Notes: generated by a model from the letters alone, not told the origin. 64,000 nucleotides of DNA from CAYRTV01 sp964505785 (GCA_964505785.1 CAZDJZ010000010.1:30107-94106); one strand, 5' to 3'; positions 1 to 8,822 are shown, numbered from the stretch's first letter. Numbers and translations: made by a program.

Positions 1-190
1 AGAGATTACCGCAGATGCTGAGCGCAGGGCATGAAGCTGTGGTCCTTCACCGCAAATGCCCTGCAGCAAAGTTTTATTGCGCGGCCTGCAGCCGCAGGCC
101 GCGAGGACCTTATGCTGCTTCATCTTTCAGTGAGTAAAGAGTGAATTGCAAAGAGAAAAATCAAAAAACAAAAAAACCAAAGCCGGATAA
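1..190. repeat. intergenic repeat block with two hairpins
   Basis: No gene is seen before the sigma factor. Bases 20-66 carry an imperfect inverted repeat (GCGCAGGGCAT paired with ATGCCCTGCAGC) that recurs near 15500 and 20575. Bases 81-102 form a perfect 9-bp stem, GCGGCCTGC / GCAGGCCGC, with a 4-base loop. Bases 129-187 hold the 'gagtaaagagtgaa' and 'aaaccaaagccgg' modules that recur at 8889-8940 and, inverted, elsewhere. Function unknown. Confidence 0.7.
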
Positions 191-362
191 TGACTGTGAG
201 GCCCGTGAATGACTTAGGGGAGGCAACCTTTTGGGAAGCTGATTCATCTTTACCAACGTGAATGAAATGATGAACAGTTTGACAGCAACCCTGGAAACGC
301 AATTCCGGAGCTCAAAACCCGCGGCTTATGATAAAATAGACGAAAATGGTAAAGAGTTGAAT

Positions 363-941
363 ATGAATAAAACCACTCAATCCAGTATTTCAATCCCCGC
401 GGACATGATCAGACGCTGCCGGGAAGGCGACAATCTGGCGATGGAACAAGTCTATGAACGCCTCAAGGGTCCTTTTTTCGGACTGGTTTTCCGTTACACC
501 CGGGATCGGGCATCAGCTGAGGATGTTCTCCAAGATGTTTTTATTAAGATATTCACCAATCTGAATAACCTGGACAAAGACGAAGCTTTTCTGGGATGGG
601 CTTACCGAATCGCTGTAAATACCGGGCTCAGCCATGTACGTCACCATAAAATGCTGCTGCGGAAATCCGTCCCTATAAATGGAATAAACCATACCCTCGG
701 GGATTCAGAAGCTGAAAACCGGGAAAATTTATTGAAAAAATCCCTGGAAAAGGCTCTGGATACTTTGACTTTAAAACTTAAAAGCGTCTTTATCCTGCAC
801 GATGTCCAGGGATTTAAGCATCATGAAATCGCTCAGATGATGGGCTGTTCGGTCGGAACCAGTAAGTCCCAGCTTTTTAAGGCCCGGAAAAAAATCAGAA
901 ATATTCTGCAAAAAGAAAAATTTTTAGGAGAATACTCATGA
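363..941 (+). CDS. ECF-type RNA polymerase sigma factor
   Basis: This is a 192-residue sigma-70 family protein of the extracytoplasmic-function type. Region 2 is visible around FRYTRDRASAEDVLQDVF and the following GWAYRIAVN, which bind core polymerase and the -10 element. Region 4 near the C-terminus has a helix-turn-helix (HHEIAQMMGCSVGTSKSQL) for the -35 element. The frame is open from 258, but the ATG at 363 gives the usual family length and follows an AAAGAG ribosome site, so I chose it. The stop overlaps the next start by four bases (ATGA), which implies translational coupling to the anti-sigma gene. The target regulon cannot be read from the window, although co-transcription with the DUF4097 gene suggests an envelope-related signal. 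Confidence 0.9.
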   Translation: MNKTTQSSISIPADMIRRCREGDNLAMEQVYERLKGPFFGLVFRYTRDRASAEDVLQDVFIKIFTNLNNLDKDEAFLGWAYRIAVNTGLSHVRHHKMLLRKSVPINGINHTLGDSEAENRENLLKKSLEKALDTLTLKLKSVFILHDVQGFKHHEIAQMMGCSVGTSKSQLFKARKKIRNILQKEKFLGEYS

Positions 942-1618
942 GGTGCGCGCAAATCAAAGAATGGATCAGCGACTATATAGACGGCGATTTGGATCATTCC
1001 CGGAGCGCGGTTTTGGAGCAGCATCTCAAAGAATGCCGGGAATGCCGCAATTGGCTGAATGACTTGAGGACAATCAGGCAGGCCGCCGGCTGCCTGGATA
1101 ACCCGGTTCCGTCTTTCGGATGGGAAATCATTCAGACACGATTGGAGCAAGCAGACCCGGTCCGCTCCTATTCATCCAGGCCGATCCGGTTTTTCCCCGG
1201 GTTCAAGCCGGCCCTCGCTGCCGCGGCGGCTGTGTTCATCGTAGCGGCGGCCGCTTTTATCAGCTGGAGTGTCTTTAATTTTCCAGCAGGCATATCCAAA
1301 ACCCCGGAACAGGGAACGGCTTTAGCCAAGCTGAAAGAAGCCGAAGATCATTATCAAATGGCGATTCAATCCCTTAAAGAGGCGATGGAAGCCCGTGAGG
1401 GAAGCCTGGACCCTAATACTAAACTGATTTTTGAAGCCAACTTGGAAATCATCAACTCATCCATTGCCTACTGCAGGCAAACCGCCCTCAATGATCCTGG
1501 AGACTTCGACTCCAGAGATTTTTTATTCACGGCTTACCAAGAAAAAATGGATCTGCTTTACCGGATGATCACATATCAAAGCCGGTTATCCGATAGAAAA
1601 ATCGAAACGACGATATAG
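938..1618 (+). CDS. zinc-finger anti-sigma factor, membrane-anchored
   Basis: The first 45 residues form a zf-HC2 type anti-sigma domain with the zinc-binding pattern H29-x3-C33-x2-C36. An alanine-rich transmembrane segment lies at about residues 90-114. The remaining 110 residues should be outside the cytoplasm and look helical. In this family the N-terminal domain sequesters the cognate ECF sigma factor until an envelope signal releases it. The gene starts inside the stop of the sigma gene and has an AGGAG site just upstream, so the two products are probably made in a fixed ratio. The DUF4097 gene follows after 14 bases. The partner assignment rests on gene order. Confidence 0.88.
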   Translation: MRCAQIKEWISDYIDGDLDHSRSAVLEQHLKECRECRNWLNDLRTIRQAAGCLDNPVPSFGWEIIQTRLEQADPVRSYSSRPIRFFPGFKPALAAAAAVFIVAAAAFISWSVFNFPAGISKTPEQGTALAKLKEAEDHYQMAIQSLKEAMEAREGSLDPNTKLIFEANLEIINSSIAYCRQTALNDPGDFDSRDFLFTAYQEKMDLLYRMITYQSRLSDRKIETTI

Positions 1619-1632
1619 ACAAGGAGGAAAAA

Positions 1633-2643
1633 ATGAAAAAGAAAATATTTGCTTGTTTGATCCTGGCAATATCAGGTGTTTACTTCGGATTCTCGCCGAA
1701 TATGGTCTGGTCAAAGGAGAAGGTTGAGGATACGATTGAAAAAACAGTTTCCCTTTCCAGAGATGGACAGGTAACCTTATCCAATATCGCAGGGAATATC
1801 AAAGTAAAAACCTGGGACAAAGATGAAGTTATGATCAAGGCATTGAAAGTATCCAAGGCTGATTCCAGGGAAAAAGCCCGGAAAAACGCCGACCTTGTAA
1901 CGATAGAAATTGAAGAAAGCGGAGACAGGGTTGAGATCAAAACGGAATACCCCAAAAACAAATTCCAAAGCCGTTCCGCCAGCATATCTGTGGACTTTTG
2001 GCTGACAATCCCCCTCCAGGCCTCCGCGGATATCCATTCTGTAAGCGGTGATATTGTCATGGCTGGAATCGGCGGCGGCGCCGCAGCCGAAACCGTGAGC
2101 GGAGATGTTGACATTTCAGATATATCAGGGCTTCTGAGGGCTAAGTCCATCAGCGGTGATGTATCGGTGGTCAAAGCTGCCAACAGCGTTGATTGCGACT
2201 CTGTCAGCGGCGACTTGGATATCCGGGATATAACGGGCAATGCTGATTTGAAATCCGTGTCCGGGGATATCAACCTTTTGGATCTGCTTGAAGGCAATGT
2301 GGACGCAGAAACAGTAAGCGGTGATATTAAGCTGGAAGGAGTAGCGGGATCCCGAGATGTTAAAGGAGGTTCCGTGAGCGGTGAAATAAAATACACCGGC
2401 ACCATCAATCCTCAGGGACGATATTCCTTCAAATCCCATAGTGGAGAGATCACAGTGGAAATCCCGGGTAATTCAGCCTTCGGCCTGGAAGCCAAAACAT
2501 TCAGCGGAGGCATCAACAGCGATTTTGATATCACCGTAAGCGGGAAAATGTCCAAACGCGAAATCAGGGGTACAGTCAACGGCGGAGGGGCACATCTTGA
2601 GCTTAAAACCTTCAGCGGTGACGTTGTCTTGAAAAAACGGTGA
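1633..2643 (+). CDS. DUF4097-family exported beta-repeat protein
   Basis: This 336-residue protein has an N-terminal signal peptide (MKKKIFACLILAISGVYF onward). From about residue 130 it carries some ten short repeats built on [T/S]-x-SG[D/E]-[I/V], such as SVSGDIVM, TVSGDVDI and SISGDVSV, spaced about 18-25 residues apart. This is typical of the DUF4097 'putative adhesin' beta-helix or beta-roll proteins. A strong AAGGAGG ribosome site precedes the ATG. It is the last gene of the sigma/anti-sigma operon and is followed by a terminator. Its biochemical role is not established. It may be a structural or sensing envelope protein under the control of the adjacent sigma factor (inference). Confidence 0.85.
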   Translation: MKKKIFACLILAISGVYFGFSPNMVWSKEKVEDTIEKTVSLSRDGQVTLSNIAGNIKVKTWDKDEVMIKALKVSKADSREKARKNADLVTIEIEESGDRVEIKTEYPKNKFQSRSASISVDFWLTIPLQASADIHSVSGDIVMAGIGGGAAAETVSGDVDISDISGLLRAKSISGDVSVVKAANSVDCDSVSGDLDIRDITGNADLKSVSGDINLLDLLEGNVDAETVSGDIKLEGVAGSRDVKGGSVSGEIKYTGTINPQGRYSFKSHSGEITVEIPGNSAFGLEAKTFSGGINSDFDITVSGKMSKREIRGTVNGGGAHLELKTFSGDVVLKKR

Positions 2644-2670
2644 ATTCCTTCCTCAAAATCGATCAAGCCC

Positions 2671-2707
2671 AGCGGGCCCGGCTGTACTTCCAAGGGCCCG
2701 CTTTTTT
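2671..2707 (+). terminator. Rho-independent terminator of the sigma operon
   Basis: A perfect 9-bp stem, AGCGGGCCC / GGGCCCGCT, with a 14-base loop is followed at once by a run of T. It starts 28 bases after the DUF4097 stop codon. Function is inferred from the classic stem plus T-tract. Confidence 0.9.
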
Positions 2708-2840
2708 CTCTCTGCATCTGCATCAGGCTCAGCCCGAAAATAAATCAGGTTGAGAAAGGTTAAAATGTTATGCTTCTTTGAAACTCTTGATTTGGGTTTT
2801 GGAGCGTTTTGCAGTCTGCGGATAGGTAAACAGATCCGGT

Positions 2841-4835
2841 TCAATTTAAAGGAAACGATAACTCAAAGGATGTTCCCGCACACCGCTCCGGATTGATTCG
2901 GAGAGCACCGCGGAGCTGGGCGGATAAATCCTTCACTAATTGCAGCCCTAAACTACCGTTCTCATGAGAATCAAAGCCTTCCGGTAATCCGACTCCATCA
3001 TCACTGACCTTCAATACCAATTCCCCGTTATCCTGTGCGGATAAACTGACTGCAATCCGGCCCTTCTCCCGGCCCTGGAATGCATGCTTCAATGCATTGG
3101 TAACCAGTTCATTGATGATCAAACCTAAAGGGACCGCCCGGTTGATATCCAGCCGGATGGTATCCGCATCGACTTTCAAGGTAATCCTGTCTCCTTTGAT
3201 ATTCTGTGTGGACATAAGGTGTGAGGTCAAGGTTCGAATATAGAGGCCATAGTCAATCAGGGAAAAATTCTCAGACCGGTAAAGGTTGTCATGGATTAAG
3301 GACATGGAACGTATCCGGTTTTGGCTTTCGGTAAATTTTTCCCTGGCCTTCTTATCCCTGACTGTATGAGCCTGGAGCCGCAGCAAGCTGGAAATAATCT
3401 GCATATTGTTTTTAACCCGGTGGTGAATTTCCCGCAGCATTACATCTTTTTCATGCAGGGACGCTGCGTCCTTACGCTCAGCCAGCCACCGCTTGATCTC
3501 TCCTGAGGACTGCTTGATAAAGGTATTAAACAAATCGAAATTATGTATTTTCCCATTTTTCTGACATAAAATCGCCACTGTCCCCAGTATTCTGCTGCTG
3601 TGAGTCAACCCGGCCGCATAGATCGATCTGATTCCCAGTTCTTTCTGCACTTTCCGGCATACTTCCTCAGGAATTGTTTCAAAGGTCAAGCCGCATAAAT
3701 TTTCTTTGATTTCAGCCAGCAGGCCTTTTTCGATGCCGGCTTTGTTTTTAGATTTATTCAGAGGAAATTTCATACCGATTATATTTGTTTTCAGCAATTT
3801 CTCGATACGGGCCTTTGTTTTTCCCAACCCGGCGACTGCTTTGACTTCCAATGCATTATTCTTTTGATTATAATCAGTCACAACCACCACGCAATGACCG
3901 ACTATTTTTTTCAGCAGTTCAGCAGTCACCTTGAATATGTCCATTTCCGGAGTTACATTCACGAATTTCATCGCCGCCCGGTTTAAAAACTTCAAATCCC
4001 GGATCAGCTGTTTTTCTCGAATTTCAATCCGCTTTTTATGGGAAATATCCCTGGCCAGGCCCAGCACCTGGGTTTTTCCGCGGATTTTTGTCGTCATTGT
4101 CTGGATCTCAACCACCACACGACTCCCGTCTTTTCTTTTCAAGGTGAGTTCCCGGGGGCCGATATCCCCTTTGATTAATGTCTGAGCCAGAAAAGAAGCC
4201 GCCCTGGGAATTTGGTCAGGCGGAAGCAATTTTAGATTACGGAAATTTTTTCCATTCAATTCATCTCTCGAGTAGCCGGTTAACTTCTCGACTGCCCTGT
4301 TACCGTCAATGGTATTTCCCTTGCTGTCGGCGAGATAGAAAGCGTCAGGCGCAAATTCAAACAAGTTTTTAAATTTTTCTTCAGATGCTTTACGGGCTTC
4401 ATCATCCTGCTTTTTTTCAGTCACGTCCTGGATTATGGTTATGATTTCCACTGCCTGCCCGTTTTTAAATACCGGGAGTTTCTGGGTTTCGGTGATAACC
4501 GTCCGCCCTTTGATTTTCTGCGTATTTTCAACAAAAACCGGTTGGCCGCTTTCAAAAACGCTGCGGTATTCATCCCGGACCCCTTTGTCCAAAAAAGGAA
4601 AAAGCTTAAAAATTGAAAGTCCTTCAATATCATCAGGCAAAGGAATATCCAAGTCCTTCATCCATTGTTTGAAAAAAGTATTGATAAAAATGATCTTAAG
4701 ATCCCGGTTGACAATGTGGATGGCGGCTTTCTGCCAATTCAGCATTTGGACATAAGGATTATTCCGCACCTGGTCCAATTCTTCTTTTTTGCACTCGCCG
4801 GGATGTTGACTCAAATTCATTTTTTCAATACTCAT
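2841..4835 (-). CDS. sensor histidine kinase, PAS-PAS-GAF-HisKA_2-HATPase
   Basis: This is a 664-residue soluble sensor kinase without an obvious transmembrane segment. The order is PAS at about 30-140, a second PAS at about 150-270 with the usual 'GLARDIS' end, a GAF-like domain at about 285-450, then a HisKA_2 dimerisation box (REIHHRVKNNMQ, phospho-acceptor around H471-H472) and a HATPase domain. The ATPase shows the N box NELVTNALKHAF (575-586), the D-box SDDGVG (611-616) and SLGLQLV. HisKA_2 kinases of this shape usually sense cytoplasmic redox, light or small-molecule cues. No response regulator lies beside it, so it is an orphan kinase here. It converges with the sigma operon. Confidence 0.9.
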   Translation of the reverse strand: MSIEKMNLSQHPGECKKEELDQVRNNPYVQMLNWQKAAIHIVNRDLKIIFINTFFKQWMKDLDIPLPDDIEGLSIFKLFPFLDKGVRDEYRSVFESGQPVFVENTQKIKGRTVITETQKLPVFKNGQAVEIITIIQDVTEKKQDDEARKASEEKFKNLFEFAPDAFYLADSKGNTIDGNRAVEKLTGYSRDELNGKNFRNLKLLPPDQIPRAASFLAQTLIKGDIGPRELTLKRKDGSRVVVEIQTMTTKIRGKTQVLGLARDISHKKRIEIREKQLIRDLKFLNRAAMKFVNVTPEMDIFKVTAELLKKIVGHCVVVVTDYNQKNNALEVKAVAGLGKTKARIEKLLKTNIIGMKFPLNKSKNKAGIEKGLLAEIKENLCGLTFETIPEEVCRKVQKELGIRSIYAAGLTHSSRILGTVAILCQKNGKIHNFDLFNTFIKQSSGEIKRWLAERKDAASLHEKDVMLREIHHRVKNNMQIISSLLRLQAHTVRDKKAREKFTESQNRIRSMSLIHDNLYRSENFSLIDYGLYIRTLTSHLMSTQNIKGDRITLKVDADTIRLDINRAVPLGLIINELVTNALKHAFQGREKGRIAVSLSAQDNGELVLKVSDDGVGLPEGFDSHENGSLGLQLVKDLSAQLRGALRINPERCAGTSFELSFPLN

Positions 4836-4959
4836 TCGTTTTCAATAATCATTGTTTTATTTTCATTATTATAGCATGGACCTTCAAAATTAGTAACACT
4901 GCCGCTGTCCATGCACATGCTGCTCTGATATGCTGAAAAAACTGATAGCAGGAGGATCT

Positions 4960-5058
4960 ATGAAAAAACATTTCGTTCTTGCAGGAAGAATTTTTTGCCT
5001 TATTTCCGGTTTTATCAATTGCGGAAAATTCCCGGCTGAAACCCTGCAGGATGAATAA
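4960..5058 (+). pseudogene. 32-residue lipoprotein-like ORF, possible gene remnant
   Basis: An ATG preceded by a strong AGGAGG site (six-base spacing) opens a 32-codon frame starting MKKHFVLAGRIFCLISGF, which looks like a signal peptide with a cysteine at residue 21. After a TAA the same frame stays open for about 40 further codons with protein-like composition (AVAEITENSQTGDPIQ onward), running into the end of the Mut7-C gene on the other strand. It may be a lipoprotein gene broken by a nonsense change, or a real tiny lipoprotein. Evidence is modest. Confidence 0.3.
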
Positions 5059-5125
5059 GCTGTCGCCGAAATCACTGAAAACAGTCAGACCGGGGATCCC
5101 ATTCAAATGGAATCCGGTGGTCATT

Positions 5126-5581
5126 TCATATCCGCTCCAGAACAGCCTCGATTTTCGACCGCATATTCCCATAGTGCGTGCCCGGCCAGAAAACTCTTCC
5201 GCACTCCGGGCACAGGGAAAAAGATTCCGCGTTCTTGAACACGAAAGGTGTGACTAAATTTTCCGCACGCTCTTTGGGCAGGCCTTTAAGCGGCACATTG
5301 CATTCCACACACCGGGTATAGGGCCGGACTTGTTCTTTCAGCCGGAAATGCCGCACAACCTGAACCACCTGGTCTTCCCAATTCTCGCTCTCAATATAAA
5401 GCAAGGGAATATCCGCTTGTTCCAAAAAGCCGGTATCTTTTGTCAAAAGCACCCGGTTTTCTTTTTCCGCAAAACGCAGCAGCTCGCTATCCTCAATCCG
5501 GCTGAAAAAGGCTGCGTCAAATCCCAAAATCCGCAGCCATTTAGCCAGTTTTCCCAACATGCAATCAACCGCGAATGTCAT
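5126..5581 (-). CDS. Mut7-C RNase domain protein (PIN-like plus zinc ribbon)
   Basis: This is a 151-residue protein of the Mut7-C / DUF82 type. The N-terminal half resembles a PIN-like nuclease fold, with conserved acidic positions in VDCMLGKLAKWLRILGFD and the LLTKDTGF motif. The C-terminal half has a zinc ribbon with cysteines in CVEC and CPECGRVFW. The length matches free-standing family members. Known relatives are suspected ribonucleases but few have been tested, so the substrate is unknown. Neighbouring genes do not clarify its role. Confidence 0.85.
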   Translation of the reverse strand: MTFAVDCMLGKLAKWLRILGFDAAFFSRIEDSELLRFAEKENRVLLTKDTGFLEQADIPLLYIESENWEDQVVQVVRHFRLKEQVRPYTRCVECNVPLKGLPKERAENLVTPFVFKNAESFSLCPECGRVFWPGTHYGNMRSKIEAVLERI

Positions 5582-5728
5582 ATTCTGACCTATTGCTCAG
5601 CCGGAGCCGTCCTTCCCCCATCCCTTGCCGGCGTTTCGAAGTGATTTTTATGGTACATGCATGTGCCCTGCATCTGCGGCGACCCCGGCCCGGAAAAAAT
5701 TAATAAAGGGAAACTCCGGAAAAGAGAA
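5582..5728. other. spacer between Mut7-C gene and tRNA-Ala
   Basis: No gene is seen. It contains a short fragment related to the dispersed repeats ('gccctgcatctgcggc' near 5668, inverted relative to 20565). Confidence 0.4.
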
Positions 5729-5804
5729 TGGTGGACGGTAGGGGATTCGAACCCCCGGCCTCAGCGTTGCGAACGCTGCGCTCTCCCAGCTGAGCTAACC
5801 GCCC
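5729..5804 (-). tRNA. tRNA-Ala, anticodon CGC
   Basis: On the minus strand a full cloverleaf can be drawn. The acceptor GGGCGGT pairs with ACCGTCC, the D arm is GCTC/GAGC, the anticodon stem CAGCG/CGCTG holds loop TTCGCAA (anticodon CGC), and the T arm holds TTCGAAT. The discriminator is A and the CCA end is encoded. CGC reads the GCG alanine codon. Confidence 0.95.
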
Positions 5805-5818
5805 ACAGCCGTCCGTTT

Positions 5819-5847
5819 AGTATATTCATTCTCCCTGTCAAAATCAA
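5819..5847 (-). promoter_or_regulatory. sigma-70 type promoter of tRNA-Ala
   Basis: Reading the minus strand, TTGATT and TATACT are separated by exactly 17 bases. The -10 box lies 14 bases before the first tRNA base, so transcription would start a few bases upstream of the mature 5' end. Confidence 0.75.
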
Positions 5848-5929
5848 CCGGGATACAGCCACTGCTGCCTATCCTCCATTCATTCAGAATGGATTGTGTG
5901 CAATACAAGCCGGGAAGTCAATATTCTGA

Positions 5930-6300
5930 CGGCACGGCTCGCTGTGCTCGCGTTCTTTGCGTTCATTGCATCCGTTGCGTTCCTTGAGTCTATCAAGGGC
6001 TATCTGAGTCTATTCTGTCTATTCTGTCTGTTCGGTCGACCCATGCCTCCGTGTTCATTTTCATCTGCTCCGATATGTTTTTCCGATTTGAGTTTTTCTC
6101 AGTTCCAGGTTCCGGGTTCGGAGTTTTGAATTCTAAGATTTGGGATATATGTATATGATTCTCTGTATTAAATATTCGGCTTTTGTTTATTTTTGATTTT
6201 TGCTTTTTGATTTAAATGGGATAACTTATCACTTTTTACTTCTCCCTTTTCACTTTTTTTCCTGCGAAGCAGAATAAGTTCCTTCGCTTCGCCCGGAATG
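5930..6300. repeat. composite intergenic repeat block
   Basis: This stretch holds, in order: a 'GCTCGCTGTGCTCGCGTT' module (about 5939), degenerate 'GTCTATTCT' 10-mers (about 5985-6035), a 'CAGTTCCAGGTTCCGGGTTC' type module (about 6100), an 'attcggcttttgtttatttttgattttt' type module (about 6173-6212), a 'cactttttact' module (about 6228) and 'ccttcgcttcgcccggaatgacc' (about 6281). The same modules recur in the same order near 9180-9480 and 62930-63600. No gene is supported. Confidence 0.65.
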
Positions 6301-6339
6301 ACCCTTTCGGGCCGTGTTCGAACGAATAATACAGGTAAA

Positions 6340-6368
6340 TTGACGAATGCATATGCCTGGGATAAAAT
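6340..6368 (+). promoter_or_regulatory. sigma-70 type promoter of the DHH phosphoesterase gene
   Basis: TTGACG and TAAAAT are separated by 17 bases. The predicted transcription start is near 6375, about 20 bases before the ATG at 6394. This argues against the longer open frame that begins at 6298. Confidence 0.7.
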
Positions 6369-6393
6369 AGAAATACTGTCAGTTGATAGAACC

Positions 6394-7392
6394 ATGATAT
6401 TAGAAGAAAAACTCAAAGCCTTGGAAGAGGGAGAAAAAGTCCTGATTATGCCTCATGATAATCCGGATCCCGATGCTCTGGCTTCTGCATGGGGACTGTC
6501 CTTTCTATTAAAAAAAGAAAGGAACATTACCGCCACCATTGCTTACGGCGGTTTAATAGGGCGCGCGGAAAACCGGGCGATGGTTCGCGAGTTGAGCATT
6601 CCCCTTCACCATTACAGCCATGAACTGCTGAAAAAATACAAACGGGTGATTATGGTGGACTGCCAGCCTCATACCGGAAACAGCTCGCTTCCGAATGATA
6701 TGGATCCTGACATCGTTATCGACCACCACCCCCGCCGGGAAACCACCCGGCCCAAACTATGGGATCTGATCAACGAAAATATCGGGGCGACCTCTACCTT
6801 GATCGCATCCAATTTAAAAAGCACCGGCTACAAGATACCCGTTAACCTTGTTACAGCACTTTTTTACGCCATAAGCAGTGAAACCAAAGAACTCGGCTGG
6901 GAAGGCACTCAAACTGATTATGAAAATTATGTTTACCTGCTTCCTCATGTTGATTTCCAGAAACTTCATCGCATCACGCATCCGGAACTGTCAAAAAGCT
7001 ATTATGAAAGCCTGAATCAAGCCTTGACGGAAAGCCGGGTGTATCAATATGCAGCCATAACCTCGATGGCAAAGGTTCCCTATCCTGAATTGCCGGCTGA
7101 AATTGCTGACTTTCTTTTATTTAGAGAAGGCATACAGGTAAGTTTTGTTTCCGGTATTTATAAACAAAATCTTTATCTCAGCATGCGGACTTTGAGCCGT
7201 CGGATAAACACCGGCGATATTATGATCAGTATTTTACGTGACTTGGGGCACGGCGGAGGACATCTGGCCATGGCAGGAGGGAAAATATCTAATGTCGACG
7301 CCGCCAATATTGACAAAATTCGAACAACCCTGAAAAAACGTTTGCTGCATGAACTGTCTATCGACCCATCCCGGGAGAAACCTTTTTATTAG
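6394..7392 (+). CDS. DHH/DHHA1 family phosphoesterase
   Basis: The 332-residue product is a DHH phosphoesterase of the oligoribonuclease/pAp-phosphatase (NrnA-like) group. Metal-binding motifs are visible in order: PHDNPDPDALAS near residue 20, VDCQPH near 87, the signature DHH near 109, and the DHHA1 substrate-binding motif GHGGGHLAMAGG near the C-terminus. Such enzymes degrade short oligonucleotides or dephosphorylate 3'-phosphoadenosine phosphate. The ATG at 6394 was chosen over the upstream start because a promoter lies at 6340-6368. The kynureninase gene follows on the same strand after 128 bases. Exact substrate is not decidable from sequence. Confidence 0.88.
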   Translation: MILEEKLKALEEGEKVLIMPHDNPDPDALASAWGLSFLLKKERNITATIAYGGLIGRAENRAMVRELSIPLHHYSHELLKKYKRVIMVDCQPHTGNSSLPNDMDPDIVIDHHPRRETTRPKLWDLINENIGATSTLIASNLKSTGYKIPVNLVTALFYAISSETKELGWEGTQTDYENYVYLLPHVDFQKLHRITHPELSKSYYESLNQALTESRVYQYAAITSMAKVPYPELPAEIADFLLFREGIQVSFVSGIYKQNLYLSMRTLSRRINTGDIMISILRDLGHGGGHLAMAGGKISNVDAANIDKIRTTLKKRLLHELSIDPSREKPFY

Positions 7393-7520
7393 CCTGAATT
7401 ATTTGCGGGCCGCCCATCCTCTCCGTGAAGATATGTGTGAAGGCGAACCCATTATGCAGGAAATGGCCCTTATCCATTGCCATGTGCAGAAGATTTTTGT
7501 AACATTTCAGATTAAAGCTC

Positions 7521-8810
7521 ATGGAATTTGACAATACCTCCAAACAAACCGCCCGCCGGCTGGACATTCAAGACCCTTTGGCGGGCTTCCGGAAACGCTT
7601 CTATATTCCAGAAAACACCATCTACATGGATGGAAATTCTTTAGGATTACTCTGCCGTGACGCAGAAAAATCATTTTTGCGGGTTATGCAGGAGTGGAAA
7701 ACTCTGGGAATCAGAGGATGGATAGATGCCGCGGTTCCCTGGTTTCATTTCGCTGAAAAAACCGGTGCAGCCGCCGCCACATTGGTGGGAGCTGATCCAT
7801 CAGAAGTGATCATGAGCGCTGCAACCACGGTCAATATCCATGCTTTGATCTCATCGTTTTATAAACCGGCAGGCCGCCGGAAAAAAATTATCAGTGATGC
7901 ACTCGATTTTCCTTCCGACATCTATGCTTTAAAAGCACAAATCAAATTAAAAGGTGGAAATTTCCGGACAGATCTAATCCTGGTTCCGGGAAAGAACGCG
8001 TATGTCCTGGATGAAAGGGATATTGTCGAACGAATGACACCGGATACCGCTTTGATTTTTCTTTCATCCGTCTTGTACCGCAGCGGTCAGCTTCTTGATG
8101 TTTCCTATCTAACACAGGAAGCTCATGCGCGAAATATTCCCATTGGATTCGACTGCAGCCATTCCGCCGGCGTGGTCCCGCATCATTTCGATGATTGGGA
8201 TATCGACTTTGCTGTTTTCTGCAGTTATAAATATTTGAACGGCGGTCCGGGCAGCCCGGCTTTTCTTTATCTTAACCGCCGGCATTTTCACCGGGAGCCG
8301 GCCCTTACAGGATGGTTCGGCAGCCGCAAAAAAAATCAATTTGATATGTCCGCGAATTTTCACCCCGAACCTTCTGCCGGAGGCTGGCAGATTTCCACAC
8401 CTTCTCTTCTCAGCGCTGCTCCCCTGGAAGGCAGCCTTAGTCTCATCCGGAAAGCTGGGATAAACGCCATCCGGGAAAAATCAAAAAAATTAACCGGATA
8501 TTTGCATTATTTGCTGGATAGTCTTCTCTCACAGCCGCCTTATCATTTCCAGACAGTCACACCCCGGGAACCGGAAAAGCGGGGCGGTCATATCGCTTTG
8601 GTCCACCCACAGGAATCCCTGCGTATATCTCAAGCATTAAAGGCCAGGGGCGTGATTCCGGATTTCCGTCCCCCGAATATTATCCGCCTGGCCCCCTCTC
8701 CTTTATACAACAGTTTTTACGAAGTATGGAAAACCGTCCAGCACATTCGGGATATCATGGATAAAAAGGAATATATGCACTTCTCAAAAGACAGAGATAC
8801 AGTCTCTTAA
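7521..8810 (+). CDS. kynU: kynureninase
   Basis: This 429-residue fold-type I PLP enzyme matches kynureninase along its length. Visible family features are the N-terminal YMDGNSLGLL, the FPSD segment, FDCSHSAGVVP containing the PLP-interacting aspartate, and FCSYKYLNGGPGS with the Schiff-base lysine K237. The enzyme cleaves kynurenine to anthranilate and alanine in tryptophan catabolism. No tryptophan dioxygenase or kynurenine formamidase gene is in the window, so the rest of the pathway must lie elsewhere or kynurenine is scavenged. The upstream spacer contains a copy of an approximately 40-bp dispersed repeat (7461-7500). A hairpin with a T-run follows the stop. Confidence 0.92.
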   Translation: MEFDNTSKQTARRLDIQDPLAGFRKRFYIPENTIYMDGNSLGLLCRDAEKSFLRVMQEWKTLGIRGWIDAAVPWFHFAEKTGAAAATLVGADPSEVIMSAATTVNIHALISSFYKPAGRRKKIISDALDFPSDIYALKAQIKLKGGNFRTDLILVPGKNAYVLDERDIVERMTPDTALIFLSSVLYRSGQLLDVSYLTQEAHARNIPIGFDCSHSAGVVPHHFDDWDIDFAVFCSYKYLNGGPGSPAFLYLNRRHFHREPALTGWFGSRKKNQFDMSANFHPEPSAGGWQISTPSLLSAAPLEGSLSLIRKAGINAIREKSKKLTGYLHYLLDSLLSQPPYHFQTVTPREPEKRGGHIALVHPQESLRISQALKARGVIPDFRPPNIIRLAPSPLYNSFYEVWKTVQHIRDIMDKKEYMHFSKDRDTVS

Positions 8811-8822
8811 CCCGGAATAAAA

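Noticed and set aside
1680..2408. Long open frame on the minus strand inside the DUF4097 gene
   Set aside because: It mirrors the SGD repeats of the sense gene and has no ribosome site, signal or family features.
6298..6393. Longer start for the DHH phosphoesterase
   Set aside because: A 17-bp-spaced promoter lies inside this stretch, so it is unlikely to be translated.
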